This document shows positions 16,361-24,341 of a stretch of DNA of 64,000 nucleotides, piece by piece (position 1 is the first letter of the stretch; the number at the start of each line of letters is the position of its first letter). The stretch is from Fermentibacter sp963718745 [NCBI: Candidatus Fermentibacterota bacterium] (GTDB taxonomy: Bacteria > Fermentibacterota > Fermentibacteria > Fermentibacterales), in NCBI GenBank assembly GCA_963718745.1, contig OY970370.1:248001-312000 (forward strand), in the 5' to 3' direction. The position numbers and the translations under genes were made by a program. The notes beneath the pieces are model-generated. The model ran no database searches. It saw only the letters and a program-made list of their open reading frames with translations, and was not told where the DNA came from.

Positions 16361-17229
16361 TCCCTGCCTCCTTCGCCGGTTGCGCTGAGAAAGACTTCCT
16401 CGAGGGTACGGATCTGCCTCTCCACCTGGAGAATCTCCCCTCCCGACGCCCTGATCCGGTCTATCCCGTCCTGGAGGGCCGCCTGCTCGACCAGGATCTC
16501 CTCCAGCCCCGGGCCTCCGGTCCTGTAGACGATCCTCTGCATGTTCTGCGAGCTGAGCAGGGCTTCCATGGAGCCCTCCCTGACCACCCTGCCGCCCGAG
16601 AGTATCAGGGCGCGCGAACAGACCGTCTCGATATCCGACAGGATGTGGGAGGACAGGAAGCAGCACGCCCCCCTTCCGTTCTCCTCCAGGAGTATGTCCC
16701 TGAACTCCTTCCTCGCCAGAGGATCGAACCCGCTGGTGGGTTCGTCCATCAGCAGCAGGTCGGGAGAGCCCTGGATGGCCAGGGCCAGACTCAGCTTCTG
16801 CCGCATGCCCTTGGAGAGCTTCCTGATCCTGGCGTCCTTCCAGCGCTCGAGCCCGACCCTGCCCAGGATCCGGGCGGTTTCCCGGGGACTCCAGCTGATC
16901 CCCCTCATCGAAGCGAAGAATCCCAGGTACTCGGCAGGGGTGAAGGCATCGTCATAGTCAGGGTTCTCCGGGATGTAGCCCATCCTCCGGCGGGCACCAG
17001 CCGAGGCGGGCGGAAGCCCGAACACCTCAATCCTGCCCGAGGACGGAGCCAGCAGCCCGAGGATGCACTTCATGGCAGTGGTCTTGCCGGCGCCGTTGGG
17101 ACCCAGGAATCCGACCATCTCGCCGGGCACGAGCTCGAACGAGACATCTGCCAGAGCCTGGAAGCTGCCGATGCCGCGCTGCTTCGGATACTTCTTGGAG
17201 AGACCCGCGACTGAAAGCGTAGGGCCCAT
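16357..17229 (-). CDS. ABC transporter ATP-binding protein
   Basis: This 290-residue ATPase is the first gene of a four-gene leftward operon. Walker A is GPNGAGKTT, the signature is LSKGMRQKL, Walker B is LLLMDEPTSGFDP, and the switch His is in SSHILSD. The C-terminal extension of about 75 residues after VREGSMEALL is common in ABC-2 exporter ATPases. It pairs with the permease gene that overlaps its stop codon. Confidence 0.9.
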   Translation of the reverse strand: MGPTLSVAGLSKKYPKQRGIGSFQALADVSFELVPGEMVGFLGPNGAGKTTAMKCILGLLAPSSGRIEVFGLPPASAGARRRMGYIPENPDYDDAFTPAEYLGFFASMRGISWSPRETARILGRVGLERWKDARIRKLSKGMRQKLSLALAIQGSPDLLLMDEPTSGFDPLARKEFRDILLEENGRGACCFLSSHILSDIETVCSRALILSGGRVVREGSMEALLSSQNMQRIVYRTGGPGLEEILVEQAALQDGIDRIRASGGEILQVERQIRTLEEVFLSATGEGGRE

Positions 17230-17374
17230 TCGAACTCCGTTCGGACAGGGTATGGACAGCGCCTAATATCATCGGGACGACAGGGCGCGGAAACCCTATA
17301 TCCGGGGGTTCCGCCGATGCTATCATCGGGGGATTCCGGCCTGTTTCCGGGCCGGACTACCGGAAGGAGCACGG

Positions 17375-18535
17375 ATGCCCTCGCAACCACATGGCGGCCG
17401 GCTGATAGACAGACAGGCGGATGCCGCCGCAAGCCCGGAACTGCTGGAGGAGGCGCAGTCTCTTCCGTTCATACCCCTGAACGACAGGGAGGTCTGCGAT
17501 CTGGAGATGCTGGGATCCGGTGCGATGAGCCCCCTGGAGGGCTTCATGCGCCGGGCCGAGTACGAGCTGGTGAGGGATGAGATGCGGCTGCCGCAGGGAC
17601 CTGTATGGAGCCTGCCAGTCACACTCTCGCTCAAACCAGGGATCGGCGAGCCGGCACCCGGAACCCGCATGGCCCTCCGTGACGGCGAGGGAAGAGTGCG
17701 CGGGCTGATCGACATCGAAGAGGTCTTTTCGGCCGACCTGTCCCTGGAGGCGAGGCGGACCCTTCTCACCGACGACCCGGCCCATCCCGGCGCGGCCTAT
17801 CTCCTCGGCCTGACGGGCAGATACGCGGGCGGCCGCATAACCAGCATCAGATCACGTGGAGAGGAGACATTCCAGCGCTACAGGCTGGAGCCCCGGGAGA
17901 CGAGAGTCCTGTTCCGGTCCCTCGGCTGGGACACTATCGTGGCTTTCCAGACGAGGAATCCCGTCCACAGGGCTCACGAGTACATCCAGAAGAGCGCCCT
18001 GGAGATCGCCGACGGGCTGCTGCTGCATCCCCTCGTCGGATCGACCAAGGACGACGACATCCCGGCCGACGTCAGGATGGCCTGCTACGAGGTCCTCCTC
18101 GAAGGTTACTTCCCGAGGTCGAGGGCCGTCATGAGCGTCTTCCCCGCCGCGATGAGATACGCCGGTCCGCGGGAGGCCATCTTCCATGCCCTGGTCCGGA
18201 AGAACTACGGTTGCACCCACTTCATCGTCGGGCGAGACCATGCCGGAGTCGGGAGCTACTACGGGACTTACGACGCCCAGCTCATCTTCAGGAACTTCAG
18301 CCCTGCCGAACTCGGAATCGAGCCGCTCTGCTTCGAGCACTCCTTCTTCTGTACGAAATGTGGCTCGATGGCCACCACGAAGACCTGCCCGCACTCGGAC
18401 GAGATGCATATCGTGCTGTCCGGCAAGAAGGTGCGGGAGATGCTCGCCGCCGGGGAGATCCCCCCGACCGAGTTCACCAGGCCGGAGATAGCCGCCATAC
18501 TCGTCAGATGGGCCTCCGGAAAGGGTGGTAGATGA
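17375..18535 (+). CDS. sat: Sulfate adenylyltransferase (ATP sulfurylase)
   Basis: This 386-residue monofunctional enzyme makes adenosine 5'-phosphosulfate from ATP and sulfate, or the reverse. The PUA-like N-domain is followed by the active-site motif QTRNPVHRAHEY (about residue 191) and GRDHAGVG (about 287). A zinc ribbon follows (CTKCGSMATTKTCPH, about 326), as in the dissimilatory and archaeal-type Sat. AAGGAG lies 5 bp before the ATG. The gene overlaps a CysC-like gene that has lost its P-loop. No aprAB, cysH or cysDN is visible, so the fate of APS is unknown from this window. Confidence 0.93.
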   Translation: MPSQPHGGRLIDRQADAAASPELLEEAQSLPFIPLNDREVCDLEMLGSGAMSPLEGFMRRAEYELVRDEMRLPQGPVWSLPVTLSLKPGIGEPAPGTRMALRDGEGRVRGLIDIEEVFSADLSLEARRTLLTDDPAHPGAAYLLGLTGRYAGGRITSIRSRGEETFQRYRLEPRETRVLFRSLGWDTIVAFQTRNPVHRAHEYIQKSALEIADGLLLHPLVGSTKDDDIPADVRMACYEVLLEGYFPRSRAVMSVFPAAMRYAGPREAIFHALVRKNYGCTHFIVGRDHAGVGSYYGTYDAQLIFRNFSPAELGIEPLCFEHSFFCTKCGSMATTKTCPHSDEMHIVLSGKKVREMLAAGEIPPTEFTRPEIAAILVRWASGKGGR

Positions 18536-18924
18536 TGCGGGGAACAATAATATCCGTGACCGGAGGCGATGCCGACGGTCCTGCGCTCGACAGGCTCGGA
18601 GCCGAGCTGGCAGCGCGTGGCGCACGGGTCGAGGTCATACACTCCACGAGCACTTCCGGGCTCTGCGGCGGGCAGGCCCTTCCCGCATGCATGGCACTTG
18701 CACGACACGGGGTGACCGTCGTCACATCCATATGCGGGATACATCCGGACGAAGCGGCAACCCTTGTCGAGACTGACCTCGGCGAGATCACAGATCCGCA
18801 GCGTTTCGACGATTTCATCCGAAGACTCGAGCTCTCCGGGGATGTTCCTCCTCCGGCGCATCAGCACGGCGCGGAGGAGGAGGAGGCCATAAGGGCCAGG
18901 CTCCGCGAGCTCGGATACCTCTAG
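18532..18924 (+). CDS. APS-kinase-like protein lacking the P-loop
   Basis: This 130-residue protein is coupled to sat by ATGA. Its layout follows APS kinase (CysC): a first strand ending in TG, a helix LGAELAARGARVEVI, then MALARHGVTVVTSICGIHPDEA, which matches the CysC segment with VIVxxISPxR. The tail EEAIRARLRELGYL is also CysC-like. The nucleotide loop GLSGSGKST is replaced by GGDADGPAL (residues 11-19), without Lys or Ser/Thr, and the DGD of the substrate site is absent. It therefore cannot be a normal kinase; a regulatory or scaffold role for Sat is inference. The relation rests on visual alignment only. Confidence 0.6.
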   Translation: MMRGTIISVTGGDADGPALDRLGAELAARGARVEVIHSTSTSGLCGGQALPACMALARHGVTVVTSICGIHPDEAATLVETDLGEITDPQRFDDFIRRLELSGDVPPPAHQHGAEEEEAIRARLRELGYL

Positions 18925-18931
18925 GAGGGCC

Positions 18932-19129
18932 ATGAAGACTCTGAAGCTGAAACTCGATGATGCCCTCGCAGAGAGGCTGGACAAGACTGCCACCCTGATC
19001 GGCTACTCCTCTGCGGAGGAGTTCGCGCTGCACGTGCTCGTCCGCGAGATGGACAAGCTCGCGCCTGAACAGGGCGAATCAGAGGAGGACATCAGGAGGA
19101 AGCTCGCGGGTCTCGGCTACATGGCCTAG
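18932..19129 (+). CDS. Small ribbon-helix-helix-like protein with LGY tail
   Basis: This 65-residue protein is preceded by GGAGGG 7 bp upstream and lies 7 bp after the APS-kinase-like gene. The first 40 residues (MKTLKLKLDDALAERLDKTA and onward) have the beta-strand plus two-helix pattern of CopG/RHH proteins. The remaining 25 are acidic and end EEDIRRKLAGLGYMA, very like the tail of the preceding protein. It could be a small DNA-binding regulator or a protein-interaction partner; the sequence does not decide. The 3' end overlaps the convergent gene by 4 bp. Confidence 0.6.
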   Translation: MKTLKLKLDDALAERLDKTATLIGYSSAEEFALHVLVREMDKLAPEQGESEEDIRRKLAGLGYMA

Positions 19130-19917
19130 CGCCGCCTGCGCATGGCCGCAAGGTACCATGCGATGGCGCCTGCACTCGAGCAGGCAAGATGGATCGCCAG
19201 CCAGCCGACTCTTGTCCCTGCGATCCGGTACGCAGCCGGTTCGAGGCCTATCGTCCCGCTGAACTCCGGGCCGCTTCCGTCGAGGATCTGTATCGAGGGA
19301 TCGAGAAGGCTCGCCGCAGTCACCCGCGTCGAGAACCCTGACGGCAGAGGTCTGCCCGCGATGCCTTCCCCTATCTCTATTTCGCGCCCTTCCAGATCGA
19401 GGAGACCCCTTCCCGCCACCCTGAAGGCTGCCGTCGTGGGGGAGGTCCCCCTCACGACCGGGGGCAGGACCACTGCGCCGCGCCCCCGGATTTCCTCGAA
19501 CCTGTCCGTAGAGGCGGTCTGAACGATCACCACGGCAGTGTCTCCCGGCATCCGGCGTCCGAACCTCGCCTCCAGCTGCCCGTAGGAGATCAGGAACGGG
19601 ACGGAGGCCAGCAGCACGGGCGGCGTGAGCGCCAGCAGGAAGATCAGCGTCCTCCACAGGGAGGACAGAGCAAGGGACAGGACCGAGCGCGGATCGTCCA
19701 TGTGGAGGAGCATGCCCGCTATCCTCGCGAATGCCGAGCGCCTGAGCCCGTCGAGGCTGCGGGGGGATGCCAGGCGGAAGGCCTCCGCCATCGGAATGCC
19801 GCAGAGCGCGGAAATCGTCGCGAGCCCGCCAGGAGGAGTCATAAGGGGTGCCGGGCGCGCCAGGAGATCGAAGAGCATCGTCACGAGGCCTGCGAGCGTG
19901 TGCAGTGCGTCACCCAT
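19126..19917 (-). CDS. Membrane protein of AP-superfamily loci
   Basis: This 263-residue protein is of unknown function. It has an N-terminal amphipathic or hydrophobic part (LVTMLFDLLARPAPLM), a central membrane helix (SLWRTLIFLLALTPPVLLASV) followed by P-F-L-I-S-Y-G-Q-L-E-A-R-F-G, an extracytoplasmic beta-rich region and a C-terminal helix (WLAIHLACSSAGAIAWYLA) before RRRR. The P-F-x-x-x-x-x-Q-L-x-x-R-F-G block is one I associate with uncharacterised membrane proteins near COG3379-type phosphohydrolases. It overlaps the preceding AP-superfamily gene by 8 bp and so belongs to that operon. Confidence 0.6.
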   Translation of the reverse strand: MGDALHTLAGLVTMLFDLLARPAPLMTPPGGLATISALCGIPMAEAFRLASPRSLDGLRRSAFARIAGMLLHMDDPRSVLSLALSSLWRTLIFLLALTPPVLLASVPFLISYGQLEARFGRRMPGDTAVVIVQTASTDRFEEIRGRGAVVLPPVVRGTSPTTAAFRVAGRGLLDLEGREIEIGEGIAGRPLPSGFSTRVTAASLLDPSIQILDGSGPEFSGTIGLEPAAYRIAGTRVGWLAIHLACSSAGAIAWYLAAMRRRR

Positions 19918-21868
19918 CGAGCAGAACCCTCCCGGGGGGCTCGGTCGAGGATCCCAGGAAACGGCACGCTGTCCGGCCGATATCCCTCAGTGCGGGATCC
20001 TGACAGCCGGCCTGCCTGTTCGTAATCAGCACCCCTGGAACGACTTCGGGGTCCATGCAGTGATCACCGCTCCAAAGATCGGTGTTGTCCGTTATCACAT
20101 CCGTGCCATAGCCGCCCAGCGCAGTGTCCCATGACGACCTGAATCCGGACGCATAGCCCACGATCATGTCGGGGGCATGCTCCGGGACATCCACGCCGGG
20201 GGACCTTTCGATGATCAGGACCCGGCTCACGGGATGCATCCCGGTCAGCGGATCGACTGCGGCTTCCAGATCGCCCGCGATCCTCCGCAGGAGCTCGCCG
20301 GCCACGGTGGGATCGACGATGCCCCCGGGCTCCCTGCCGCGAAGATTCAGATAGAGGCTGTTGATGCCGAGCCCGTATGCTGATGTCCCGCTCCAGTCGG
20401 TTCCATGGAACATCTCCTCCCTGGCGGCGACCGGATCGGAAAGCCGGGCGTATCCTTCAGCAGCAAGCCAGCCGTTGAGGTTGAAGCACCTCCTGAAGGG
20501 CGAGAAGCCGTGATCGGAGAAGACTGCCAGCATGGTTTCGCCGTCCAGCAGCTCCATCACTTCGCCGATGGCTCCGTCGAGCATCGAGTACAGGCGCGGG
20601 ATGATGCCCCTTGCCTCCCTCTGCACCGAGTCGTGCACGGGGCTCGCGCTGTCGATGTCGCGATAGAACATGTGTACGTTGAGGTCGAGAGTGCTGAAAT
20701 AGAAGAAGAACAGCCCCTCGCTGAAGTGATCCAGGCCGTTCCGCAGCAGGGAGAGCTGTTCTCCGAACAGATCGTGCGCCTGCTGAAGGTAGGAGACATC
20801 GTCCAGAACGCCCCTCGACAGCGCCTTGGTGTCCTCCGGGAAGCCCTTGGTGTGGTAGGGTCCCAGATCCCATGCGAGGTCCGCCGAGTACCCGGACGGG
20901 GCCGAGATCGGGAGGGAGGGTCTGGAGGGATCCATGTTCAGGGGAGTGACGTAGAGTTCGAGATAGGGCGAGACCGATCGGAGATGGAAACGGGCCATGG
21001 CTCGAACCTCGGAGAGGCCGCCCAGGAATCTGAATCGGACCGGGACCCAGCCGCTCCACTCGCCGACACCCAGAACCGCCGATCCGCTCCCGGTCTCGAT
21101 CAGGACTCCACCCGAAGCCGAATCGGCGGTCACCGACAGTTCGACACGGGCTGCGGTCCCGTCCGTGCGGAAGGAGTCGGGCGGCCCTTCCAGCGGGCAC
21201 GCGTACCTTCCTCCGGTGCCCCTCACGGCTACCGTGACCCCTCCGGATGTATCGTCGCTGATCATCATCGGGTTGTCCGTGAAGAAAGTGAAGCTGCCCT
21301 GACTGCCTCTGACGTCCGGAGTTCCCAGTCCGCACAGAATCCTCGCACCGTGGGCCGAGACCGGCGGGAAATCGACGGGGAGCTTGATGAGATCCACCGG
21401 GATGCCGTCATCCGTCAGACACTTCCAGAAGGGAGCGCCCTGCCTCAGGAGCCTGACGGACGGATTCCCGAGCGGGATCGACAGGTCCCCCAGCCTGAAG
21501 GCGGCTCCGCCCGGCTCGACAGCCGATGTGGAGAGGTAGGGGGCGAGCGTGACGGGATCCCTGTGTACGAAATCGAAGATGCCGTGCTCCATGGGACCAG
21601 TTCCGGTGATGAAGCTGGACCACGCGACCGGGCTCTGGGGGGGAAACTCGGTGGCAAGCCTGCCCATCCAGCCCATCCGGGCCAGCCTCGAGCAGTTGGG
21701 CATCAGCCCTCTGTCCATGAAGGTCCGCGTCAGACCGGGATCCATGCCGTCCACTCCTATGAGCAGAACCTTCCTCCCGTCCCTGGCGAACACCCTTCCA
21801 CAGGAAGAGGCCGCCAGCGCAGCCAGCGGAGCGAGAGCAGCCATCTTGAGGAACTGACGCCTCTTCAT
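19910..21868 (-). CDS. Alkaline-phosphatase-superfamily phosphohydrolase, Tat-exported
   Basis: This 652-residue protein has a twin-arginine signal (KRRQFLKMAALAPLAALAASS) with a Cys right after it, so it may be a Tat lipoprotein. The metal sites of the type I phosphodiesterase/sulfatase fold are present: LLIGVDGMDP, then the nucleophile region SPVAWSSFITG, FSDHGFSPF and SGDHCMDPEVVPG. It fits COG3379 (predicted AP-superfamily phosphohydrolase/phosphomutase). The start is ATG 21868, overlapping the upstream stop as TGATG; a GTG precedes it by one codon. It is paired with a membrane-anchored homolog upstream. The substrate could be a phospho- or sulfo-ester. Confidence 0.82.
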   Translation of the reverse strand: MKRRQFLKMAALAPLAALAASSCGRVFARDGRKVLLIGVDGMDPGLTRTFMDRGLMPNCSRLARMGWMGRLATEFPPQSPVAWSSFITGTGPMEHGIFDFVHRDPVTLAPYLSTSAVEPGGAAFRLGDLSIPLGNPSVRLLRQGAPFWKCLTDDGIPVDLIKLPVDFPPVSAHGARILCGLGTPDVRGSQGSFTFFTDNPMMISDDTSGGVTVAVRGTGGRYACPLEGPPDSFRTDGTAARVELSVTADSASGGVLIETGSGSAVLGVGEWSGWVPVRFRFLGGLSEVRAMARFHLRSVSPYLELYVTPLNMDPSRPSLPISAPSGYSADLAWDLGPYHTKGFPEDTKALSRGVLDDVSYLQQAHDLFGEQLSLLRNGLDHFSEGLFFFYFSTLDLNVHMFYRDIDSASPVHDSVQREARGIIPRLYSMLDGAIGEVMELLDGETMLAVFSDHGFSPFRRCFNLNGWLAAEGYARLSDPVAAREEMFHGTDWSGTSAYGLGINSLYLNLRGREPGGIVDPTVAGELLRRIAGDLEAAVDPLTGMHPVSRVLIIERSPGVDVPEHAPDMIVGYASGFRSSWDTALGGYGTDVITDNTDLWSGDHCMDPEVVPGVLITNRQAGCQDPALRDIGRTACRFLGSSTEPPGRVLLDG

Positions 21869-23853
21869 CACCCCTCTTCTCCGAGAAGCGAACTGCCTTC
21901 GATGTGCGCGGGCTTGTCCAGACCCAGCGCCCTGAGCGCGGTTGGTGCTATGTCCGCGATGGTTGCCGGACCGCTTAGCTTCCTGTTCGAGGCAAGGATG
22001 CCGGGAACGAGCCTGTGGTCATGACAGTGGTCTCCCGACCAGCGCAGCTCGTTCCTGTAGAAGAGTGACGAGCCGGTTCCGCCGGTCACGCAGTTCCAGG
22101 ACGCCCTGAAGCCCCTGTCCATCCCGATGATCAGGTCCGGCGCCCTCCCGATGTAGGGTCCGTTGTAGACCTCCTTCGCCCTGAACACCTTCCGGACGGG
22201 CTTCGTTCCGTCAGGTGCGACCAGGGACAGGAGCTTCTCCTCGATGGAGGCCATCAGACTCTCCGCGTCTTCTGGTTCGACCGATCCGTGCCCCTCGCGG
22301 CCCCGGAGGTTCAGCATGATGCCGGCCAGACCCATGGAGTAGGCGGAGGAGCGGTCCCAGTCTATCGATGAGAGGTCCTGCAGAGGAGGTTCGGATCCCT
22401 CGCGCGGCACGAGGAACCCGTGCTCGAACAGGAACCTGTTCATGTCCAGGCACCAGTCGAAGGAAGTGAATCCGTGATCGGACATCACGATCAGGATGTC
22501 GTTCCGCCCCATGACCGAGAGGGTCTCTCCGACGAGGGAGTCCATCCTCTCGTACATGTCGCCCACCGGCGTGCCCCTGCCGGTCCCGGCGGCCCAGGCG
22601 ATGTGCTGGATCCTGTCCGAAGTATCGAAAACGCAGATCAGCAAACCCTTCCTGATCCTCCGCAGGCCGTCCCGGAACATCGCCAGGCGCTCCGCGAAGA
22701 TCGACCATGCGCAAACCAGGAACTGCTTTTCGTCGAGTGCACCGTTCATGAGCGCCCATGTGTCCTCGGCGAGCCCGAGGGTGGCATACGGGCCTGCGGC
22801 TCCGGTCAGGTACTTCGAGTAAAGGAGCGGACTGGAGATCGGGAAGGGAGGCGACCACGGGTCGGGATGCACGGCCGAGACATAGAGGCGGGGACTGCCA
22901 CCCTCGACGCCGAGGCACAGCCTGACGATCCCTCGGACGGGGGAGGAGCTCCCTGCAGAACGGAATGCTATATGCACCCATTCCGTGACCTTTCCCGGAA
23001 CCAGATCTACTCGGGCGGCAGCACCGATCCTGGCGGTCCACCGGTTCCCCCTGCGGCGGAGCGTCACCAGGAGCGCGCGGCTCCCGGTCGGCGGACCCTC
23101 CAGGAATCCAGTCCAGACATTGTCGCCATTAGCTTCGAGGGGCCTGTGCACGCCACCCGAGGGATCCGGTCCATCCGCTCCGAAGAGGGTGTAGGTACCC
23201 TGAGAGCCCTTCAGGTCGGGGACGCACATCCCGCTGAGGAGGAATCCGTCGAGGCTCTCCGGAGGGTAGGTTATGGGGACCCTGATCACAGCCGAGCGAA
23301 CCCCGAAAGCTCTCAGTTCCTGCCAGAACGGCATGGATCTCCGGAGGCTCCTCGAGACGCTCCTGCCCCTGGCGGTCTTCGCTGTCTCGACCGAGGAGAG
23401 GGTCGGCACATACCTGCGCCTGTCAGGCGCCAGGAAGTCGAAGATCCCGTGCCTGCCAGGGTTGACACCCGTCTGGAAAGTTGTCCATGCCACGGGGGAG
23501 ATGCCGGGACAGGTCGTCTCCAGGTCCATGAAGGATCCGTCAGCCGCCAGTCCTGCGAGGTGGGGCATCCTCCCCTCCGCCATCAGGCGGCGGGCCACCT
23601 CGGGGGACAGCCCGTCGAGGCCGAGGATCACCACTCTGCCGGCAAGAGGCCGGTTCGGGAGCCTGGAGCGGAGAATCCTCCGGCGGAGCGAGATGAAGGG
23701 CCACAGGAGGAGCGACAGCATGGAGACTATCAACGCGTTGAGGACGGCGAGGAACGATGTCGCTATCCCGAAACCCGCCCCGGGGCCGACGTAGGCCTCG
23801 CAGATCCCTGTCAGAACTGCCAGCGGCAGCAGAAGTCGAACGATGCGTCTCAG
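21868..23853 (-). CDS. Alkaline-phosphatase-superfamily phosphohydrolase, membrane-anchored
   Basis: This protein of about 661 residues starts with membrane helices around EAYVGPGAGFGIATSF and LLLWPFISLRRRILR, a leader typical of COG3379 membrane enzymes. The catalytic domain follows with VILGLDGLSP, ISPVAWTTFQTG (nucleophile Thr/Ser), MSDHGFTSFDW and SGDHCHDHRLVPG, giving a full set of metal ligands. No ATG is suitably placed. A CTG at 23853 with GAGGAGG 5 bp upstream is the best start, and a TATAAT box lies about 30 bp before it. The open frame continues further but through the divergent promoter region. The 3' end couples to the Tat homolog. Confidence 0.78.
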   Translation of the reverse strand: MRRIVRLLLPLAVLTGICEAYVGPGAGFGIATSFLAVLNALIVSMLSLLLWPFISLRRRILRSRLPNRPLAGRVVILGLDGLSPEVARRLMAEGRMPHLAGLAADGSFMDLETTCPGISPVAWTTFQTGVNPGRHGIFDFLAPDRRRYVPTLSSVETAKTARGRSVSRSLRRSMPFWQELRAFGVRSAVIRVPITYPPESLDGFLLSGMCVPDLKGSQGTYTLFGADGPDPSGGVHRPLEANGDNVWTGFLEGPPTGSRALLVTLRRRGNRWTARIGAAARVDLVPGKVTEWVHIAFRSAGSSSPVRGIVRLCLGVEGGSPRLYVSAVHPDPWSPPFPISSPLLYSKYLTGAAGPYATLGLAEDTWALMNGALDEKQFLVCAWSIFAERLAMFRDGLRRIRKGLLICVFDTSDRIQHIAWAAGTGRGTPVGDMYERMDSLVGETLSVMGRNDILIVMSDHGFTSFDWCLDMNRFLFEHGFLVPREGSEPPLQDLSSIDWDRSSAYSMGLAGIMLNLRGREGHGSVEPEDAESLMASIEEKLLSLVAPDGTKPVRKVFRAKEVYNGPYIGRAPDLIIGMDRGFRASWNCVTGGTGSSLFYRNELRWSGDHCHDHRLVPGILASNRKLSGPATIADIAPTALRALGLDKPAHIEGSSLLGEEG

Positions 23854-23881
23854 GCGATCCTCCTCGGTTGATGCAGGCGGT

Positions 23882-23912
23882 ATTATACTCGCCGGATCAA
23901 GAGATCGTTCAA
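23882..23912 (-). promoter_or_regulatory. Predicted promoter of the AP-superfamily operon
   Basis: On the minus strand TATAAT (23887-23882) is a perfect -10 element about 30 bp before the proposed CTG start. TTGAAC lies 19 bp upstream, a wide but possible -35. The region also serves as the leader of the divergent lipoprotein gene. Confidence 0.5.
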
Positions 23913-23947
23913 AGGACGACCTTTTCTCCTGGACCGGGAGGTGCCAG

Positions 23948-24280
23948 ATGATCAGAAGGCTCCTGGCTGTGTCCCTGCTAGCGGCACTCCTTGCGGGTTG
24001 CGGCGGTGCGAACATCGAGATCACGAACGATTCTGGAAGCCCCATTTCCGGGGTCAGGATAAGCGCAGCTGGAACCGTCTCCGAGTGGGACCTCGTCAAT
24101 CACGCCCAGACCGTATCAGCCGCTCTGACAGCCCCGCTCACGGGAGTGATTGCGGTCACGTACACCTCGGGCGCGATGACCTACTCCGACACCATCGCGG
24201 TTCCCGAAGGGTGCGAGAGCCCCTCCTCCGTATCCATCTGGATATCCGGAGATGCGACAAGCATAAAGTACGACCTCTGA
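23948..24280 (+). CDS. Small lipoprotein with IEITND motif
   Basis: This 110-residue lipoprotein has the signal MIRRLLAVSLLAALLAGC with an LLAGC lipobox (Cys18). The mature part starts GGANIEITNDSGSPISGV, the same opening as the secreted repeat protein at 4951, then forms one short beta-rich domain (AVTYTSGAMTYSDTIAVPEG). No DEDGD loop is present, so the relation may be limited to this first strand. GGGAGG stands 6-7 bp before the ATG. The function is unknown; it lies between the AP-superfamily operon and the activase gene. Confidence 0.7.
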   Translation: MIRRLLAVSLLAALLAGCGGANIEITNDSGSPISGVRISAAGTVSEWDLVNHAQTVSAALTAPLTGVIAVTYTSGAMTYSDTIAVPEGCESPSSVSIWISGDATSIKYDL

Positions 24281-24341
24281 CGAACCTCCTTCCGGAGCGA
24301 GCACGCCCCCGACGGAATGCGGACAGAGTGCTGGAGAAGAA

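Noticed and set aside
20405-22024. Long open frame (539 codons) on the plus strand
   Set aside because: It lies opposite the Tat-exported AP-superfamily gene, is rich in Arg, Gly, Glu and His with no domain, and reflects the GC-rich codon pattern of the real gene.
22420-23871. Long open frame (483 codons) on the plus strand
   Set aside because: It is antisense to the membrane-anchored AP-superfamily gene, whose metal motifs are clear; the plus-strand protein has no recognisable features.
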